From positions 45,621 through 109,620 of the forward strand of contig CAYJAJ010000003.1 of assembly GCA_964368495.1 (NCBI GenBank): a DNA stretch of 64,000 nucleotides. The letters are read 5' to 3'. The translations under genes were made by a program, and so were the position numbers. This document shows, piece after piece, positions 8,486 to 17,403 of the stretch. The stretch comes from CALVGQ01 sp964368495 (GTDB taxonomy: Bacteria; Bacillota_I; Bacilli_A; Erysipelotrichales; Erysipelotrichaceae). Every line of letters begins with the position of its first letter. Position 1 is the stretch's first letter. Under the pieces are notes generated by a model that was given only the letters and a program-made list of their open reading frames with translations, was not told the origin of the DNA and searched no databases.

Positions 8486-9680
8486 AACTGAGGCATTAAA
8501 GTATTATAAGGATACGGTTGAATCAATTATTGATGATGGGCTTTTTAAAGGGGAAAGTCCAATTTCATCATCTCAAAGTGCACACATTAAACTAAGTAAT
8601 GGCAAAGAAGTTTTGAATATGTGTGCAAATAATTACTTGGGACTTGGCAATAATCAAAAATGTATCGATGCAGCTAAAAAAACAGTTGATGAAAAAGGCT
8701 ATGGATTAGCTTCCGTACGCTTTATTTGTGGTACGCAGGATATACATAATCAATTAGAAAAAAATATAAGTGAATTTTTAAATATGGATGATACCATTTT
8801 ATATAGTTCATGCTATGATGCAAACGGAGGTTTATTTGAAACACTTTTAACTGCAGAAGATGCAATTATAAGCGATGAATTAAACCATGCTTCTATTATT
8901 GATGGTATACGCCTGTGTAAAGCAAAAAGGTTTCGCTATAAAAACAACAACATGGACGATTTAAGAAGTCAACTAGTTGCTGCAGATGAAGCAGGAGCGA
9001 GAATTAAAATGATTGCGACAGATGGTGTGTTTTCAATGGATGGAATTATTGCTAATTTAAAAGATATCTGTGATTTGGCAGAAGAATTTAATGCATTAGT
9101 TATGGTGGATGATTCTCATTCAGTTGGTTTTGTAGGTAAAACTGGAAAAGGAACTGCAGAATATTGTGATGTGATGGGACGTGTAGACATTATTACTGGT
9201 ACCTTAGGTAAGGCGTTAGGAGGAGCTTCAGGCGGGTTTACTTCGGCTAGAAAAGAAATCGTTGATTTGCTTCGTCAAAGAAGTCGCCCCTATTTGTTTT
9301 CGAATACTTTAGCACCGTTTATTGTAGGAGCTAGCATTGAAGTGTTTAATTTAATTAGCCATGATAAGTCACTACGCGACACTTTGGAGCATTTAACAAA
9401 AACATATCGTGATGCACTCACTGAAGCTGATTTTGACATTATTGATGGGGTTCATCCTATCGTACCAATTATGCTATACGATGAAAAATTAGCTGCAAAA
9501 TTTGCAAAAAAAATGATGGATAAAGGTGTGTATGTTGTGTCTTTTTCTTATCCTGTTGTCCCAAAAGGGAAAGCACGAATTAGAACTCAAGTAAGTGCTG
9601 CTCATACAAAAGAGGATATTGATTTTGTTGTTAAATGCTTGAAGGAAGTACGAGAAGAAATAAACCAGGAATTGAAATAA
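8478..9680 (+). CDS. kbl: glycine C-acetyltransferase (2-amino-3-ketobutyrate CoA ligase)
   Basis: PLP enzyme that splits 2-amino-3-oxobutyrate with CoA into glycine and acetyl-CoA, the second step after Tdh. The 400-residue alpha-oxoamine synthase fold is clear: NMCANNYLGLG near the start, DELNHASIIDGIRL, the cofactor aspartate and histidine in MVDDSHSVGF, and the Schiff-base lysine in TGTLGKALGGASGGF. ATG 8478 is preceded by AAAGGAG and overlaps the tdh end, so the two are co-translated. With the pfl operon next door it feeds the same acetyl-CoA pool. Confidence 0.95.
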   Translation: MNKTEALKYYKDTVESIIDDGLFKGESPISSSQSAHIKLSNGKEVLNMCANNYLGLGNNQKCIDAAKKTVDEKGYGLASVRFICGTQDIHNQLEKNISEFLNMDDTILYSSCYDANGGLFETLLTAEDAIISDELNHASIIDGIRLCKAKRFRYKNNNMDDLRSQLVAADEAGARIKMIATDGVFSMDGIIANLKDICDLAEEFNALVMVDDSHSVGFVGKTGKGTAEYCDVMGRVDIITGTLGKALGGASGGFTSARKEIVDLLRQRSRPYLFSNTLAPFIVGASIEVFNLISHDKSLRDTLEHLTKTYRDALTEADFDIIDGVHPIVPIMLYDEKLAAKFAKKMMDKGVYVVSFSYPVVPKGKARIRTQVSAAHTKEDIDFVVKCLKEVREEINQELK

Positions 9681-9701
9681 GGTAAAATTTGAGGTGAATA
9701 A

Positions 9702-10220
9702 ATGAAGCAAATTATGGATCAAGATGCGATTAGAAGAAGTTTGGTTAGAATTGCACATGAAGTAGTAGAGAAAAACAAGGGTGTTGATAATTTAATCCTG
9801 GTGGGTATAAAAACTAGAGGTTCTTTTTTAGCGAAAAGAATGAGTGAAATGATAAGTCATTTTGAAGGTGTTGATGTGCCGTATTGTGATATTGACATAC
9901 AATTTTGGAGAGATGATAAACCAAAAGAGAATGTTGAAACAATCGAAAAAATTAATTACGATGTAAAAGATAAAATTATTGTGTTAGTTGATGATGTTTT
10001 GTATAAAGGAAGAACAGTGAGAGCGGCAATGGATGGGATCATGTACAATGGACGTGCTAAAGAAATACATTTAGCAGTTCTTGTTGATAGAGGACACCGT
10101 GAATTGCCAATACGTGCAGATTATGTTGGTAAGAATGTTCCAACATCAGATAGCGAAGATATCAAGGTTCTTTTGAGTGAAATTGATGATGTTGAAGGAG
10201 TATATATTACCACAAATTAA
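9702..10220 (+). CDS. pyrR: PyrR-type bifunctional pyr regulator / uracil phosphoribosyltransferase
   Basis: A 172-residue PRTase-fold protein with the PRPP-binding motif VLVDDVLYKGRTVRAAMDG, plus RGSFLAKR, DIQFWRDD and LVDRGHRELPIRADYVGKN, all typical of PyrR. In Bacillus it binds pyr mRNA leaders and promotes attenuation when UMP is high; it also converts uracil plus PRPP to UMP. No pyrimidine biosynthesis genes lie beside it: it sits 21 bases after kbl and is followed by a hairpin and a MATE gene. It must act in trans if it regulates pyr genes here. ATG 9702 follows GAGGTG. Confidence 0.92.
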   Translation: MKQIMDQDAIRRSLVRIAHEVVEKNKGVDNLILVGIKTRGSFLAKRMSEMISHFEGVDVPYCDIDIQFWRDDKPKENVETIEKINYDVKDKIIVLVDDVLYKGRTVRAAMDGIMYNGRAKEIHLAVLVDRGHRELPIRADYVGKNVPTSDSEDIKVLLSEIDDVEGVYITTN

Positions 10221-10243
10221 AAGGAACGATTTTTAAGATAGTG

Positions 10244-10298
10244 TGATTGTGATGGATACAGGATTTTTTGTAAATTGTCACAATCATTTATATTTTTC
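10244..10298 (+). terminator. possible terminator hairpin after pyrR
   Basis: TGATTGTGA (10244-10252) and TCACAATCA (10278-10286) form a 9-base stem with a 25-base loop, followed by a T-rich tract. The loop is long for a terminator, so an operator or attenuator role is also possible. Confidence 0.45.
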
Positions 10299-10381
10299 AA
10301 GTGAAGTGTAAATATTTAAAAAATAAAATACTTGATTTAAAGGATATAAAATTCTGAAGGTAAAATTTTTTTTGGTATTCG

Positions 10382-10390
10382 TGATATAAT
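10382..10390 (+). promoter_or_regulatory. extended -10 promoter of the MATE gene
   Basis: TGATATAAT gives a perfect -10 hexamer with the TG extension, 23 bases before the start codon. No good -35 hexamer is visible, which fits extended -10 promoters. Confidence 0.5.
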
Positions 10391-10412
10391 AATTATTATT
10401 TGGGGGTAAAGC

Positions 10413-11816
10413 ATGAAATCATTACTTAATTTGTTTCGTTGGCAATCGATGATCAAATCAGATAAAATCATAGGTGAAATTCCAAGCAACAAAGCGATTT
10501 ATATGCGTACCTTTAATATTGCGTGGCCAAGTGCTGTAGAGAGTGTTTTAATTGCCCTTATTGTGGCGGTAGATATGATGATGGTGGGGAATTTAGGTGC
10601 TGAAGCAATTTCTGCAGTTGGAATTACAACGCAGCCTAAATTTTTTATTTTGGCAACTATTATTGCGTTAAATACTGGAATTGTAGTTTTGGTATCACGA
10701 AGAAAAGGACAAAACGATGAGAATAGTGCAAACAATTATTTAAGACAAGCCGTAGTGTTGTCTATTATGTTTAGTTTTGTTTTATCACTTACTGGAGCGA
10801 TATTTGCGAAACCATTTTTATTGTTTTCAGGGGCAAACAATGATTATATTGATTTAGCTGTTTCTTATTTTAGAATCATTATGTTTGGAAATTTCTTTTA
10901 TAGTGTTGCATTAACATTTACCGCTGCACAAAGAGGTGCCGGGAATACACGTGTTTCGATGACTACAAATATTGCAGCTAATCTATTTAATTTAGTATTT
11001 AATGCATTGCTTATTAATGGTTTATTTTTCTTTCCAAAGATGGGGGTTAATGGTGCAGCAGTTGCAACAGTAATCGGGAACCTTGTTGCTTTTATGATTG
11101 CACTTTATTCAATTACAAGAAAAGGAAAATTTTTGTATTTAGATATGAAAAAGTTTAAAGGTTTTGATATGCAAACACTAAATGATATTAAGCGCATTTC
11201 CTTTAGTTCATTAATAGAACAGTTTTTTATTCGTTTTGGTTTTTTAATGTACTCAAAATCAGTTGCCGGACTGGGGACAGTAGATTTCGCGGCACATCTG
11301 GTTTGTATGCAAATGATGTCAATAAGCTTTTCCTTTGGAGATGGGCTTTCTATCGCGAATACTTCACTTGTCGGACAAAACCTAGGGGCAAAACGGCCAG
11401 ATATGGCGTTGATTCACGCAAAAATATCGCAAAGATTAGGTTTTAGCATTGCAGTTTTCTTGTCGTTATTTATTACATTTTTTAGAGTTGAATTAGTCAG
11501 TTTATTTACTAATGATGTTGCTGTTATTGCGGCAACAAGTCTTCCGATGATATTAATATCAGTGACTGTGTTATTTCAAATACCGCAAGTTATTGTAGTT
11601 GGTAGTTTAAGGGGAGCAGGAGATGTTAAATTTGTAGCGATGTTGATGCTTATTAGTGTTTCAATAATTAGGCCTGGATTAGCATGGCTTTTATGCTATC
11701 CTTTTGAATTAGGTCTTGTTGGAGCATGGATTGCATTACTGCTTGATCAAATCACTAGAAACGGATTAAGTGCAATACGGTTTAGACAAGCAAAATGGTT
11801 ACATATCAAAGTATAA
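10413..11816 (+). CDS. MATE family multidrug/Na+ (or H+) antiporter
   Basis: A 467-residue integral membrane exporter with about 12 predicted helices in two similar halves. Family features include AWPSAVESVLIALIVAVDMM with MVGNLGAEAISAVGITTQP in helices 1-2, AAQRGAGNTRVSM between helices 4 and 5, and SLRGAGDVKFVAMLM in the second half. MATE proteins expel cationic drugs or dyes using ion gradients; the substrate cannot be told from sequence. ATG 10413 follows a GGGGG ribosome site. It is monocistronic, between its own extended -10 promoter and a strong terminator. Confidence 0.9.
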   Translation: MKSLLNLFRWQSMIKSDKIIGEIPSNKAIYMRTFNIAWPSAVESVLIALIVAVDMMMVGNLGAEAISAVGITTQPKFFILATIIALNTGIVVLVSRRKGQNDENSANNYLRQAVVLSIMFSFVLSLTGAIFAKPFLLFSGANNDYIDLAVSYFRIIMFGNFFYSVALTFTAAQRGAGNTRVSMTTNIAANLFNLVFNALLINGLFFFPKMGVNGAAVATVIGNLVAFMIALYSITRKGKFLYLDMKKFKGFDMQTLNDIKRISFSSLIEQFFIRFGFLMYSKSVAGLGTVDFAAHLVCMQMMSISFSFGDGLSIANTSLVGQNLGAKRPDMALIHAKISQRLGFSIAVFLSLFITFFRVELVSLFTNDVAVIAATSLPMILISVTVLFQIPQVIVVGSLRGAGDVKFVAMLMLISVSIIRPGLAWLLCYPFELGLVGAWIALLLDQITRNGLSAIRFRQAKWLHIKV

Positions 11817-11883
11817 TAGTTTGTATTTTTATTTGGTTTAATAACGTAAAAAATGATGAAAAAATTTAATGATATTCATTATA

Positions 11884-11924
11884 AATAATCGATAAGTAGA
11901 CAATCGATTATTTTTGTTTTTTTT
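11884..11924 (+). terminator. Rho-independent terminator after MATE gene
   Basis: A perfect 10-base stem AATAATCGAT / ATCGATTATT with a 9-base loop is followed by a long T-rich tract (TTTTTGTTTTTTTTT). Confidence 0.88.
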
Positions 11925-11937
11925 TATAAATAAAATG

Positions 11938-11966
11938 TTTAAAAAATCACATGAAAGCGGTATAAT
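11938..11966 (+). promoter_or_regulatory. nifJ promoter with overlapping cre-like element
   Basis: TATAAT at 11961-11966 is preceded at 17 bases by TTTAAA. TGAAAGCGGTATAA (11952-11965) matches the cre consensus at all but one position (A for the C near the end) and overlaps the -10 box, a placement that would block RNA polymerase if CcpA bound. Confidence 0.45.
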
Positions 11967-11994
11967 TAATTTATTAAACCACAGGAGGGATATT

Positions 11995-14900
11995 ATGTCA
12001 AAAACGTTTATGACAATGGATGGAAACTCAGCTGCTGCACATACGGCTTATGCTTTTACTGAAGTAGCTGCAATTTATCCGATTACACCATCATCACCAA
12101 TGGCTGAAATGGTGGATGCATGGGCTTCACAAGGACGCAAAAACATCTTCGACACAATTGTGAAAGTTGCTGAACTTCAAGCAGAAGGTGGAGCAGCTGG
12201 AGCAGTTCATGGTGCTTTACAAGGTGGCGCATTAGCTACTACATTTACTGCATCACAAGGTTTATTGTTGATGATTCCTAATCTTTATAAAATGGCTGGT
12301 GAATTGCTTCCAGGTGTTATCCATGTTGCTGCAAGGGCTATTGCAGGTCGCGCATTAAATATTTTTGGAGATCATGAAGATGTTTATGCAGCAAGACAAA
12401 CGGGAGTCTGTATGATTGCATCTCATTCAGTTCAAGAAGCCATGGACTTGGGTGGGATTGCTCATTTAGCTGCAATTAAAACTTCATCTCCATTTGTTCA
12501 TTTTTTTGATGGATTTAGAACATCTCATGAAATTCAAAAAATTGAAGTTATGGATCAAGAATTTTTAAAGAGTCTATGTGATATGGACGCGGTAGAACGA
12601 TTCAAAGCAAGTGCACTAAATCCACATTCAAATCCGATTACTCGTGGTGGTGCAGAAAATGATGATATTTTCTTCACTGGGCGTGAAGCACAAAATAAAC
12701 ATTACGAAAATATCGCAGATGTAGTTGCAGACTATATGAAAAAAGTAAGTGAGCATACTGGTCGCGAATATGCGCCTTTTACATATTATGGTGCACCTGA
12801 TGCTGATCGTGTAGTCGTTGCAATGGGGTCAGTGACTGAAACTGCAAAAGAAGCAATTGATACAATGAATGCAAATGGGGAAAAAGTAGGATTAATTAAA
12901 GTGCATTTATATCGTCCATTTTCACCTAAATATTTAACATCAGTGTTGCCAAAAAGTGTTAAAAAAATAGCTGTACTTGATCGTACGAAAGAAATCGGAA
13001 CAAGAGAGCCACTTTATTTAGATGTGCTTCACGTACTTAAAAATGAAGATATTTTAGTTATTGGTGGTCGTTATGGTATGGGATCTCGAAACACGACGCC
13101 AAGCCAAATTAATGCAGTATTCAATGAACTAAACAAAGAGTGCCCAAAAGATGAGTTTACAATTGGGATTAATGATGATGTAACTAATTTAAGTTTAACT
13201 GAAAATCCTGAATTCACAGTTAAAAGAGATTATGCATCTTGTCTATTTTTTGGTTTAGGTTCTGATGGAACAGTATCTGCAAACAAAAATGCGATTAAAA
13301 TCATTGGGGATAATACTGATAAATATTCACAAGCATATTTCCAATATGATTCTAAAAAAGCTGGTGGGGTAACTCGTTCTCATTTACGTTTTGGTCCTTC
13401 TCCAATTCGTTCTACATATTATGTTGAAGATGCTGATTTTGTATCATGTTCACTGGATGCTTATGCATTTAAATATGATCTAGTTCGTAACTTAAAAAAA
13501 GGCGGGACATTCTTATTGAATACTACATTTACTGCTGAGGAAATCGAAAGTCATCTTCCTAATCGATTACTAGCAGGTCTTGCTAAAAAAGATGCGAAGT
13601 TTTATATCATTGATGCAACTGAAATTGCACAAAAAATCGGTATGGGTCGTCGTACGAATACAATTTTACAATCGGCATTCTTTGCGTTAAATGAACAAAT
13701 TATGCCATATTCAGAGGCTGTCGAATATATGAAATCGGCTGCTAAAAAATCATATTCTAGTAAAGGTGAGGAAATTGTTGAATTAAACTATAAAGCCATC
13801 GATAATGGAAAAGAAGGGTTAGTTGCGATTCCTGTTAAATCTGAATGGGCTAGCTTACCTTATGATAGTGGACGTAAATTATTAGGTGATGATTATTTTG
13901 ATAATCATGTTGCGGTAATTAATGGACTTGAGGGTTATGATTTACCAGTGTCTAACTTTACTAAATATGGTATTTTAGATGGGTCTATGAACAACAATGT
14001 TTCATTCTATGAAAAACGTACAATTGCAACTCAAGTGCCAACATGGAAGTCAGATAACTGTATTCAATGTGGATTCTGTTCATTTGTGTGCCCTCATGCA
14101 ACAATCCGACCATTCTTATTAACAGATGAAGAAGTTAAAAATGCTCCGATTGATTTTAAAACAATTAAAGCAATGGGGAAAGGTGTAGAAGATTTAAATT
14201 ATCGCATTCAAGTATCTCCTGCTAACTGTGTTGGTTGTGGTTTATGTGTGGTTGAATGTCCTGGAAAAGCAGGGAATAAAGCACTTGAAATGGTAGATGT
14301 TAATGCAGAAATTGACCAAGAACCTCTTGCAGATTATCTATATAAGCACACTGAATATAAAACAGAATATTTCCCTGTAACAACAGTTAAAGGTTCACAA
14401 TTTGCTATGCCTTACTTTGAAGTATCAGGAGCATGCCCTGGATGTGGAGAAACTCCATACTACAAATTAGTATCACAACTATTTGGTAAAGATATGATGG
14501 TGGCAAATGCAACTGGATGTTCAAGTATCTATTCAGGTTCAACTCCATCAACTCCATTTGTGAATGATAAAGATGGTAATGGAGTTGCATGGGCTAATAG
14601 TTTATTTGAAGATAATGCTGAGTATGGGTTTGGTATGGCATTAGCTCAAAATTACAAACAAGCTCGTGTTTATGAATTGATTGAAAATAATTTGGATTCA
14701 GACTGTAAAGAAGTGTTTGAAAAATATTTAGCTGCAAATGGTAATAGGGATTTACAACGCGCTGTTAAAGACGAATTGTTATCAGCAGTTAAAGCTAGTT
14801 CAAATAAAGATGTGAAGGAATTATTAAGATTTGAGCGCGATTTAGTTAGTAAGTCAATGTGGATTATCGGTGGAGATGGATGGGCCTATGATATTGGTTA

Positions 14901-15489
14901 TGGTGGTCTTGATCATGTTATTGCAAATAACTTGAATGTAAATATTTTAGTTCTTGATACTGAAGTTTACTCTAACACTGGAGGACAATCATCAAAATCA
15001 TCTCAAGCTGCATCAATTGCTAAGTTCACTGCAGGTGGTAAAGCAACTGCTAAAAAAGATTTAGGACAAATTGCTATGGCTTATGGACATGTTTATGTTG
15101 CTCAAATTGCTATGGGAGCTAACAAACAACAAACATTAAATGCAATTAAAGAAGCTGAAAGTTATAATGGACCTTCACTAATTATCGCTTATTCACCATG
15201 TGTTGAACATGGTATAAAAGGTGGACTTGCAAATCACCAAAGAACTCAAGCGAAAGCTGTTGAGGCTGGATACTTGTCTTTATATCGTTTTGATCCACGT
15301 AAAGAACAACCACTATCAATTGATAGTAAAGAACCTAACTGGGATACTTTCTTAGACTTTGTAATGTCAGAAACTCGCTATAGCCAATTACCTGTTATTA
15401 AAGGTGAATCAGCTTATGAAATGTTAGAAAATACATTGAAAGATGCTAAAAAACGTTGGTCTAAGTTAGTTAAATTATCAAAAGACTAA
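11995..15489 (+). CDS. nifJ: pyruvate:ferredoxin (flavodoxin) oxidoreductase
   Basis: A single-chain 1164-residue PFOR that oxidises pyruvate to acetyl-CoA and CO2 and reduces ferredoxin. Domains in order: pyruvate/TPP domain I (AYAFTEVAAIYPITPSSPM, near the N-terminus), the CoA-binding and gamma domains, a two-cluster ferredoxin domain (CIQCGFCSFVCPHATIRP and CVGCGLCVVECPGK, about residues 688-760), and the C-terminal TPP domain with CPGCGETPYY, NATGCSSIYSG, GGDGWAYDIGYGG and DTEVYSNTGGQSSK. The start ATG 11995 follows CAGGAGGG; longer in-frame extensions would run back into the upstream terminator. It is an alternative to PFL for pyruvate use. It appears monocistronic. Confidence 0.97.
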   Translation: MSKTFMTMDGNSAAAHTAYAFTEVAAIYPITPSSPMAEMVDAWASQGRKNIFDTIVKVAELQAEGGAAGAVHGALQGGALATTFTASQGLLLMIPNLYKMAGELLPGVIHVAARAIAGRALNIFGDHEDVYAARQTGVCMIASHSVQEAMDLGGIAHLAAIKTSSPFVHFFDGFRTSHEIQKIEVMDQEFLKSLCDMDAVERFKASALNPHSNPITRGGAENDDIFFTGREAQNKHYENIADVVADYMKKVSEHTGREYAPFTYYGAPDADRVVVAMGSVTETAKEAIDTMNANGEKVGLIKVHLYRPFSPKYLTSVLPKSVKKIAVLDRTKEIGTREPLYLDVLHVLKNEDILVIGGRYGMGSRNTTPSQINAVFNELNKECPKDEFTIGINDDVTNLSLTENPEFTVKRDYASCLFFGLGSDGTVSANKNAIKIIGDNTDKYSQAYFQYDSKKAGGVTRSHLRFGPSPIRSTYYVEDADFVSCSLDAYAFKYDLVRNLKKGGTFLLNTTFTAEEIESHLPNRLLAGLAKKDAKFYIIDATEIAQKIGMGRRTNTILQSAFFALNEQIMPYSEAVEYMKSAAKKSYSSKGEEIVELNYKAIDNGKEGLVAIPVKSEWASLPYDSGRKLLGDDYFDNHVAVINGLEGYDLPVSNFTKYGILDGSMNNNVSFYEKRTIATQVPTWKSDNCIQCGFCSFVCPHATIRPFLLTDEEVKNAPIDFKTIKAMGKGVEDLNYRIQVSPANCVGCGLCVVECPGKAGNKALEMVDVNAEIDQEPLADYLYKHTEYKTEYFPVTTVKGSQFAMPYFEVSGACPGCGETPYYKLVSQLFGKDMMVANATGCSSIYSGSTPSTPFVNDKDGNGVAWANSLFEDNAEYGFGMALAQNYKQARVYELIENNLDSDCKEVFEKYLAANGNRDLQRAVKDELLSAVKASSNKDVKELLRFERDLVSKSMWIIGGDGWAYDIGYGGLDHVIANNLNVNILVLDTEVYSNTGGQSSKSSQAASIAKFTAGGKATAKKDLGQIAMAYGHVYVAQIAMGANKQQTLNAIKEAESYNGPSLIIAYSPCVEHGIKGGLANHQRTQAKAVEAGYLSLYRFDPRKEQPLSIDSKEPNWDTFLDFVMSETRYSQLPVIKGESAYEMLENTLKDAKKRWSKLVKLSKD

Positions 15490-15586
15490 ATTTTAATAAT
15501 AACTACTGATATAGTAGAATAATCACTAAGTTTGTCTATTAAGAATTTTAAACAAATGATTTGTGTATAAATTTCTAACTATTTCT

Positions 15587-15618
15587 AAATAACACTTTCA
15601 TTAATCTAGTGGTTATTT
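15587..15618 (+). repeat. imperfect inverted repeat between nifJ and the HxlR gene
   Basis: AAATAACACT and AGTGGTTATTT can pair with one bulge around an 11-base loop. No T run follows, so it is not a convincing terminator. It could be an operator for the regulator gene just downstream or have no function. Confidence 0.3.
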
Positions 15619-15698
15619 CTGTTGAAACTTTGATAAATTTTGAATTATTTAGGAAAATGATATAGAATAACTAATAGTATTGATAAAGGAATATGGGT

Positions 15699-16076
15699 AT
15701 GGATAATAAAATAAAAATCAACTCAGAAATAGAGATTACACTGGATATGATAGGTGGAAAATGCAAACCACTAATTCTATATATCTTAATAAAAGACGGT
15801 AAAAAACGTTTTAATGAGTTACTACGATTCATCACAACAATTTCTCAAAAAACACTGACAAATCAACTTAGAGAACTTGAGGCAGATGGTTTAATCTATA
15901 GAAAATCTTATGACAGTATTCCACCAAAAGTAGAATATTCGATTACAGAAGAAGGTGCCTCACTTGTTAAAATCTTAGATTTAATGTGTGTTTGGGGTCA
16001 TGGACATAACAATGGAAAATATGAAGTTGTTAATGACATTAGTGAACTATGTGCTATTAATTGTGATTGTGAATGA
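15699..16076 (+). CDS. HxlR-family winged-helix transcriptional regulator with C-terminal cysteines
   Basis: About 125 residues with the HxlR/MarR-like fold: IGGKCKPLILYIL (helix 1), RFNELLRFITTISQKTLTNQ (recognition helix region), LRELEADGLIYRKSYDSIPP and KVEYSITEEGASL (wing). The C-terminus ends CAINCDCE, adding three cysteines close together, and the family cysteine in GGKC is present. HxlR proteins often sense electrophiles or redox through cysteines; metal sensing is possible given the cysteine-rich genes next door. An upstream in-frame ATG at 15693 is only two bases from AAAGGA, so ATG 15699 is preferred. It is separated from the permease gene by a terminator. Confidence 0.85.
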   Translation: MDNKIKINSEIEITLDMIGGKCKPLILYILIKDGKKRFNELLRFITTISQKTLTNQLRELEADGLIYRKSYDSIPPKVEYSITEEGASLVKILDLMCVWGHGHNNGKYEVVNDISELCAINCDCE

Positions 16077-16083
16077 TGAAAAC

Positions 16084-16123
16084 AAAGGTTTATGTGGTTG
16101 AATAACTACTTAAACCTTTTTTT
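16084..16123 (+). terminator. Rho-independent terminator after the HxlR gene
   Basis: AAAGGTTTA (16084-16092) pairs with TAAACCTTT (16111-16119); the inner bases GTGGTT and AACTAC extend the stem. A run of T follows. Confidence 0.85.
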
Positions 16124-16196
16124 GTGGTTACCTATAATTAACTTAGTGAAAAAAAAGTGCGTACTTGTTTTTTCTTGTTTATTCAACTAAACTTTA

Positions 16197-16213
16197 ACAG
16201 TAAATATTACTGT
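16197..16213 (+). promoter_or_regulatory. palindromic candidate operator upstream of the permease gene
   Basis: ACAGTAA-ATA-TTACTGT is a 7-base inverted repeat with a 3-base centre, 36 bases before the permease start. Position and symmetry suit a dimeric regulator such as the neighbouring HxlR protein; binding is inferred only. Confidence 0.4.
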
Positions 16214-16248
16214 ATAGCAAAAAATATTAGACAAGGAGGAATTCAATT

Positions 16249-17355
16249 ATGGATTTTATTTACGAGTTATTTATCAACTGGGGATTTTCTGATAGCGTAT
16301 CAAGGGTAGTTTCATTTTTTCTATTTGAAATTATGTATTTAAGCACAATATTAATGATAGGACTTACAGTGTTTACCTTTATTAGAGTTCGATTTTTAGG
16401 CAATGATTTTGCAGAGAAATTGCAAAAAAAGCCAAAATGGCTTGTGTATTTAGGTATGGCACTTTTAGGGATTATCTCTCCCTTTTGTTCTTGTAGTACG
16501 ATTCCGGTGTTTGTATCTTTTTCAGCATTGGGTGTTCCAACAGGTGCATTATTTGTCTTTTTGATAACTTCACCTATGGTGCAAGAAGCATCACTGATTT
16601 TACTTTTAACAGAGTTTGGTATTCCTGTTGCGATTGTTTATGTACTCTTAGGAGTTCTTGCGGGTATGATTGTGGGAACGATTATCTCAAGAGCAAAAGA
16701 TAGTGATTTGTTTAATGAAAGTGTACTTGCAAAAAGAGAAAATCGTCAAAGCAAAGTCCAACCAATAACTGTATTTTGCTGTGATAATGTAAAACCATCT
16801 ATATCAAGTTGCTGTGGTGATACTGAGACAAGCACACAAACTACAAGTTGCTGTGATGATACTGAAGGCTCAACTGTGTCAAGTTGTTGTGGATCTGATG
16901 ATGGTCACTCAACTAGAGAGATTGATCCTAAAAGAAATCCGCTCAAATATTCTATGAATGAAGCGGTTGCAATTATGAAACGTACATTTAAGTTTATTGT
17001 AATTGGCATTGCAGTAGGATCTTTCATTTATGGATTGGTTCCTGAGGAGTTAATACAGAATCTGCTTGGAACTTCAAATACGATTGCACCGGTTCTTGCA
17101 ACCTTAGTGGGTATACCTATTTATGCTGATGATGTTGCCCTTATTCCAATAGCTAAAACATTAGTAGATGCAGGCGCAGGGCTTGGAACTGCATTAGCCT
17201 TTGTTATGTCGTCAGCTGTTGTATCTATTCCATCGTTTATTATGCTAGGCGCAGCACTAAAAAAGAAAACTCTTGTAAAGTTGGCGGCTTCTTTGAGCAT
17301 ACTAATTATAATTATTGGTTATATATTTAATTTTATATCACCATTTATTATGTAA
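16249..17355 (+). CDS. PF03773 (DUF318/ArsP-like) permease with four CC pairs in the central loop
   Basis: A 368-residue membrane protein with about eight helices in two halves, typical of the ArsP/SO_0444 permease superfamily. The first half carries the conserved GIISPFCSCSTIPVFVSF, with C80 and C82; the second half has the matching PIYADDVALIPIAKTLVD. The cytoplasmic linker (about residues 175-225) holds four CC pairs at 177-178, 188-189, 201-202 and 213-214, spaced 11-13 residues apart, among Ser, Thr, Asp and Gly. Relatives export organoarsenicals (ArsP) or soft metals. The CC pairs look like a thiophilic metal or metalloid sink, an inference. ATG 16249 follows AAGGAGG. The ferredoxin-like gene starts 48 bases downstream. 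Confidence 0.85.
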   Translation: MDFIYELFINWGFSDSVSRVVSFFLFEIMYLSTILMIGLTVFTFIRVRFLGNDFAEKLQKKPKWLVYLGMALLGIISPFCSCSTIPVFVSFSALGVPTGALFVFLITSPMVQEASLILLLTEFGIPVAIVYVLLGVLAGMIVGTIISRAKDSDLFNESVLAKRENRQSKVQPITVFCCDNVKPSISSCCGDTETSTQTTSCCDDTEGSTVSSCCGSDDGHSTREIDPKRNPLKYSMNEAVAIMKRTFKFIVIGIAVGSFIYGLVPEELIQNLLGTSNTIAPVLATLVGIPIYADDVALIPIAKTLVDAGAGLGTALAFVMSSAVVSIPSFIMLGAALKKKTLVKLAASLSILIIIIGYIFNFISPFIM

Positions 17356-17403
17356 AGGCTAGATGGTGATAAAACATAGAAATTGTTGACTAATAGGAGG
17401 TTT

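Noticed and set aside
11914..11994. Upstream extension of the nifJ frame
   Set aside because: The extension begins inside the terminator T run and contains the promoter -10 box; ATG 11995 has a clear ribosome site and matches the family start.
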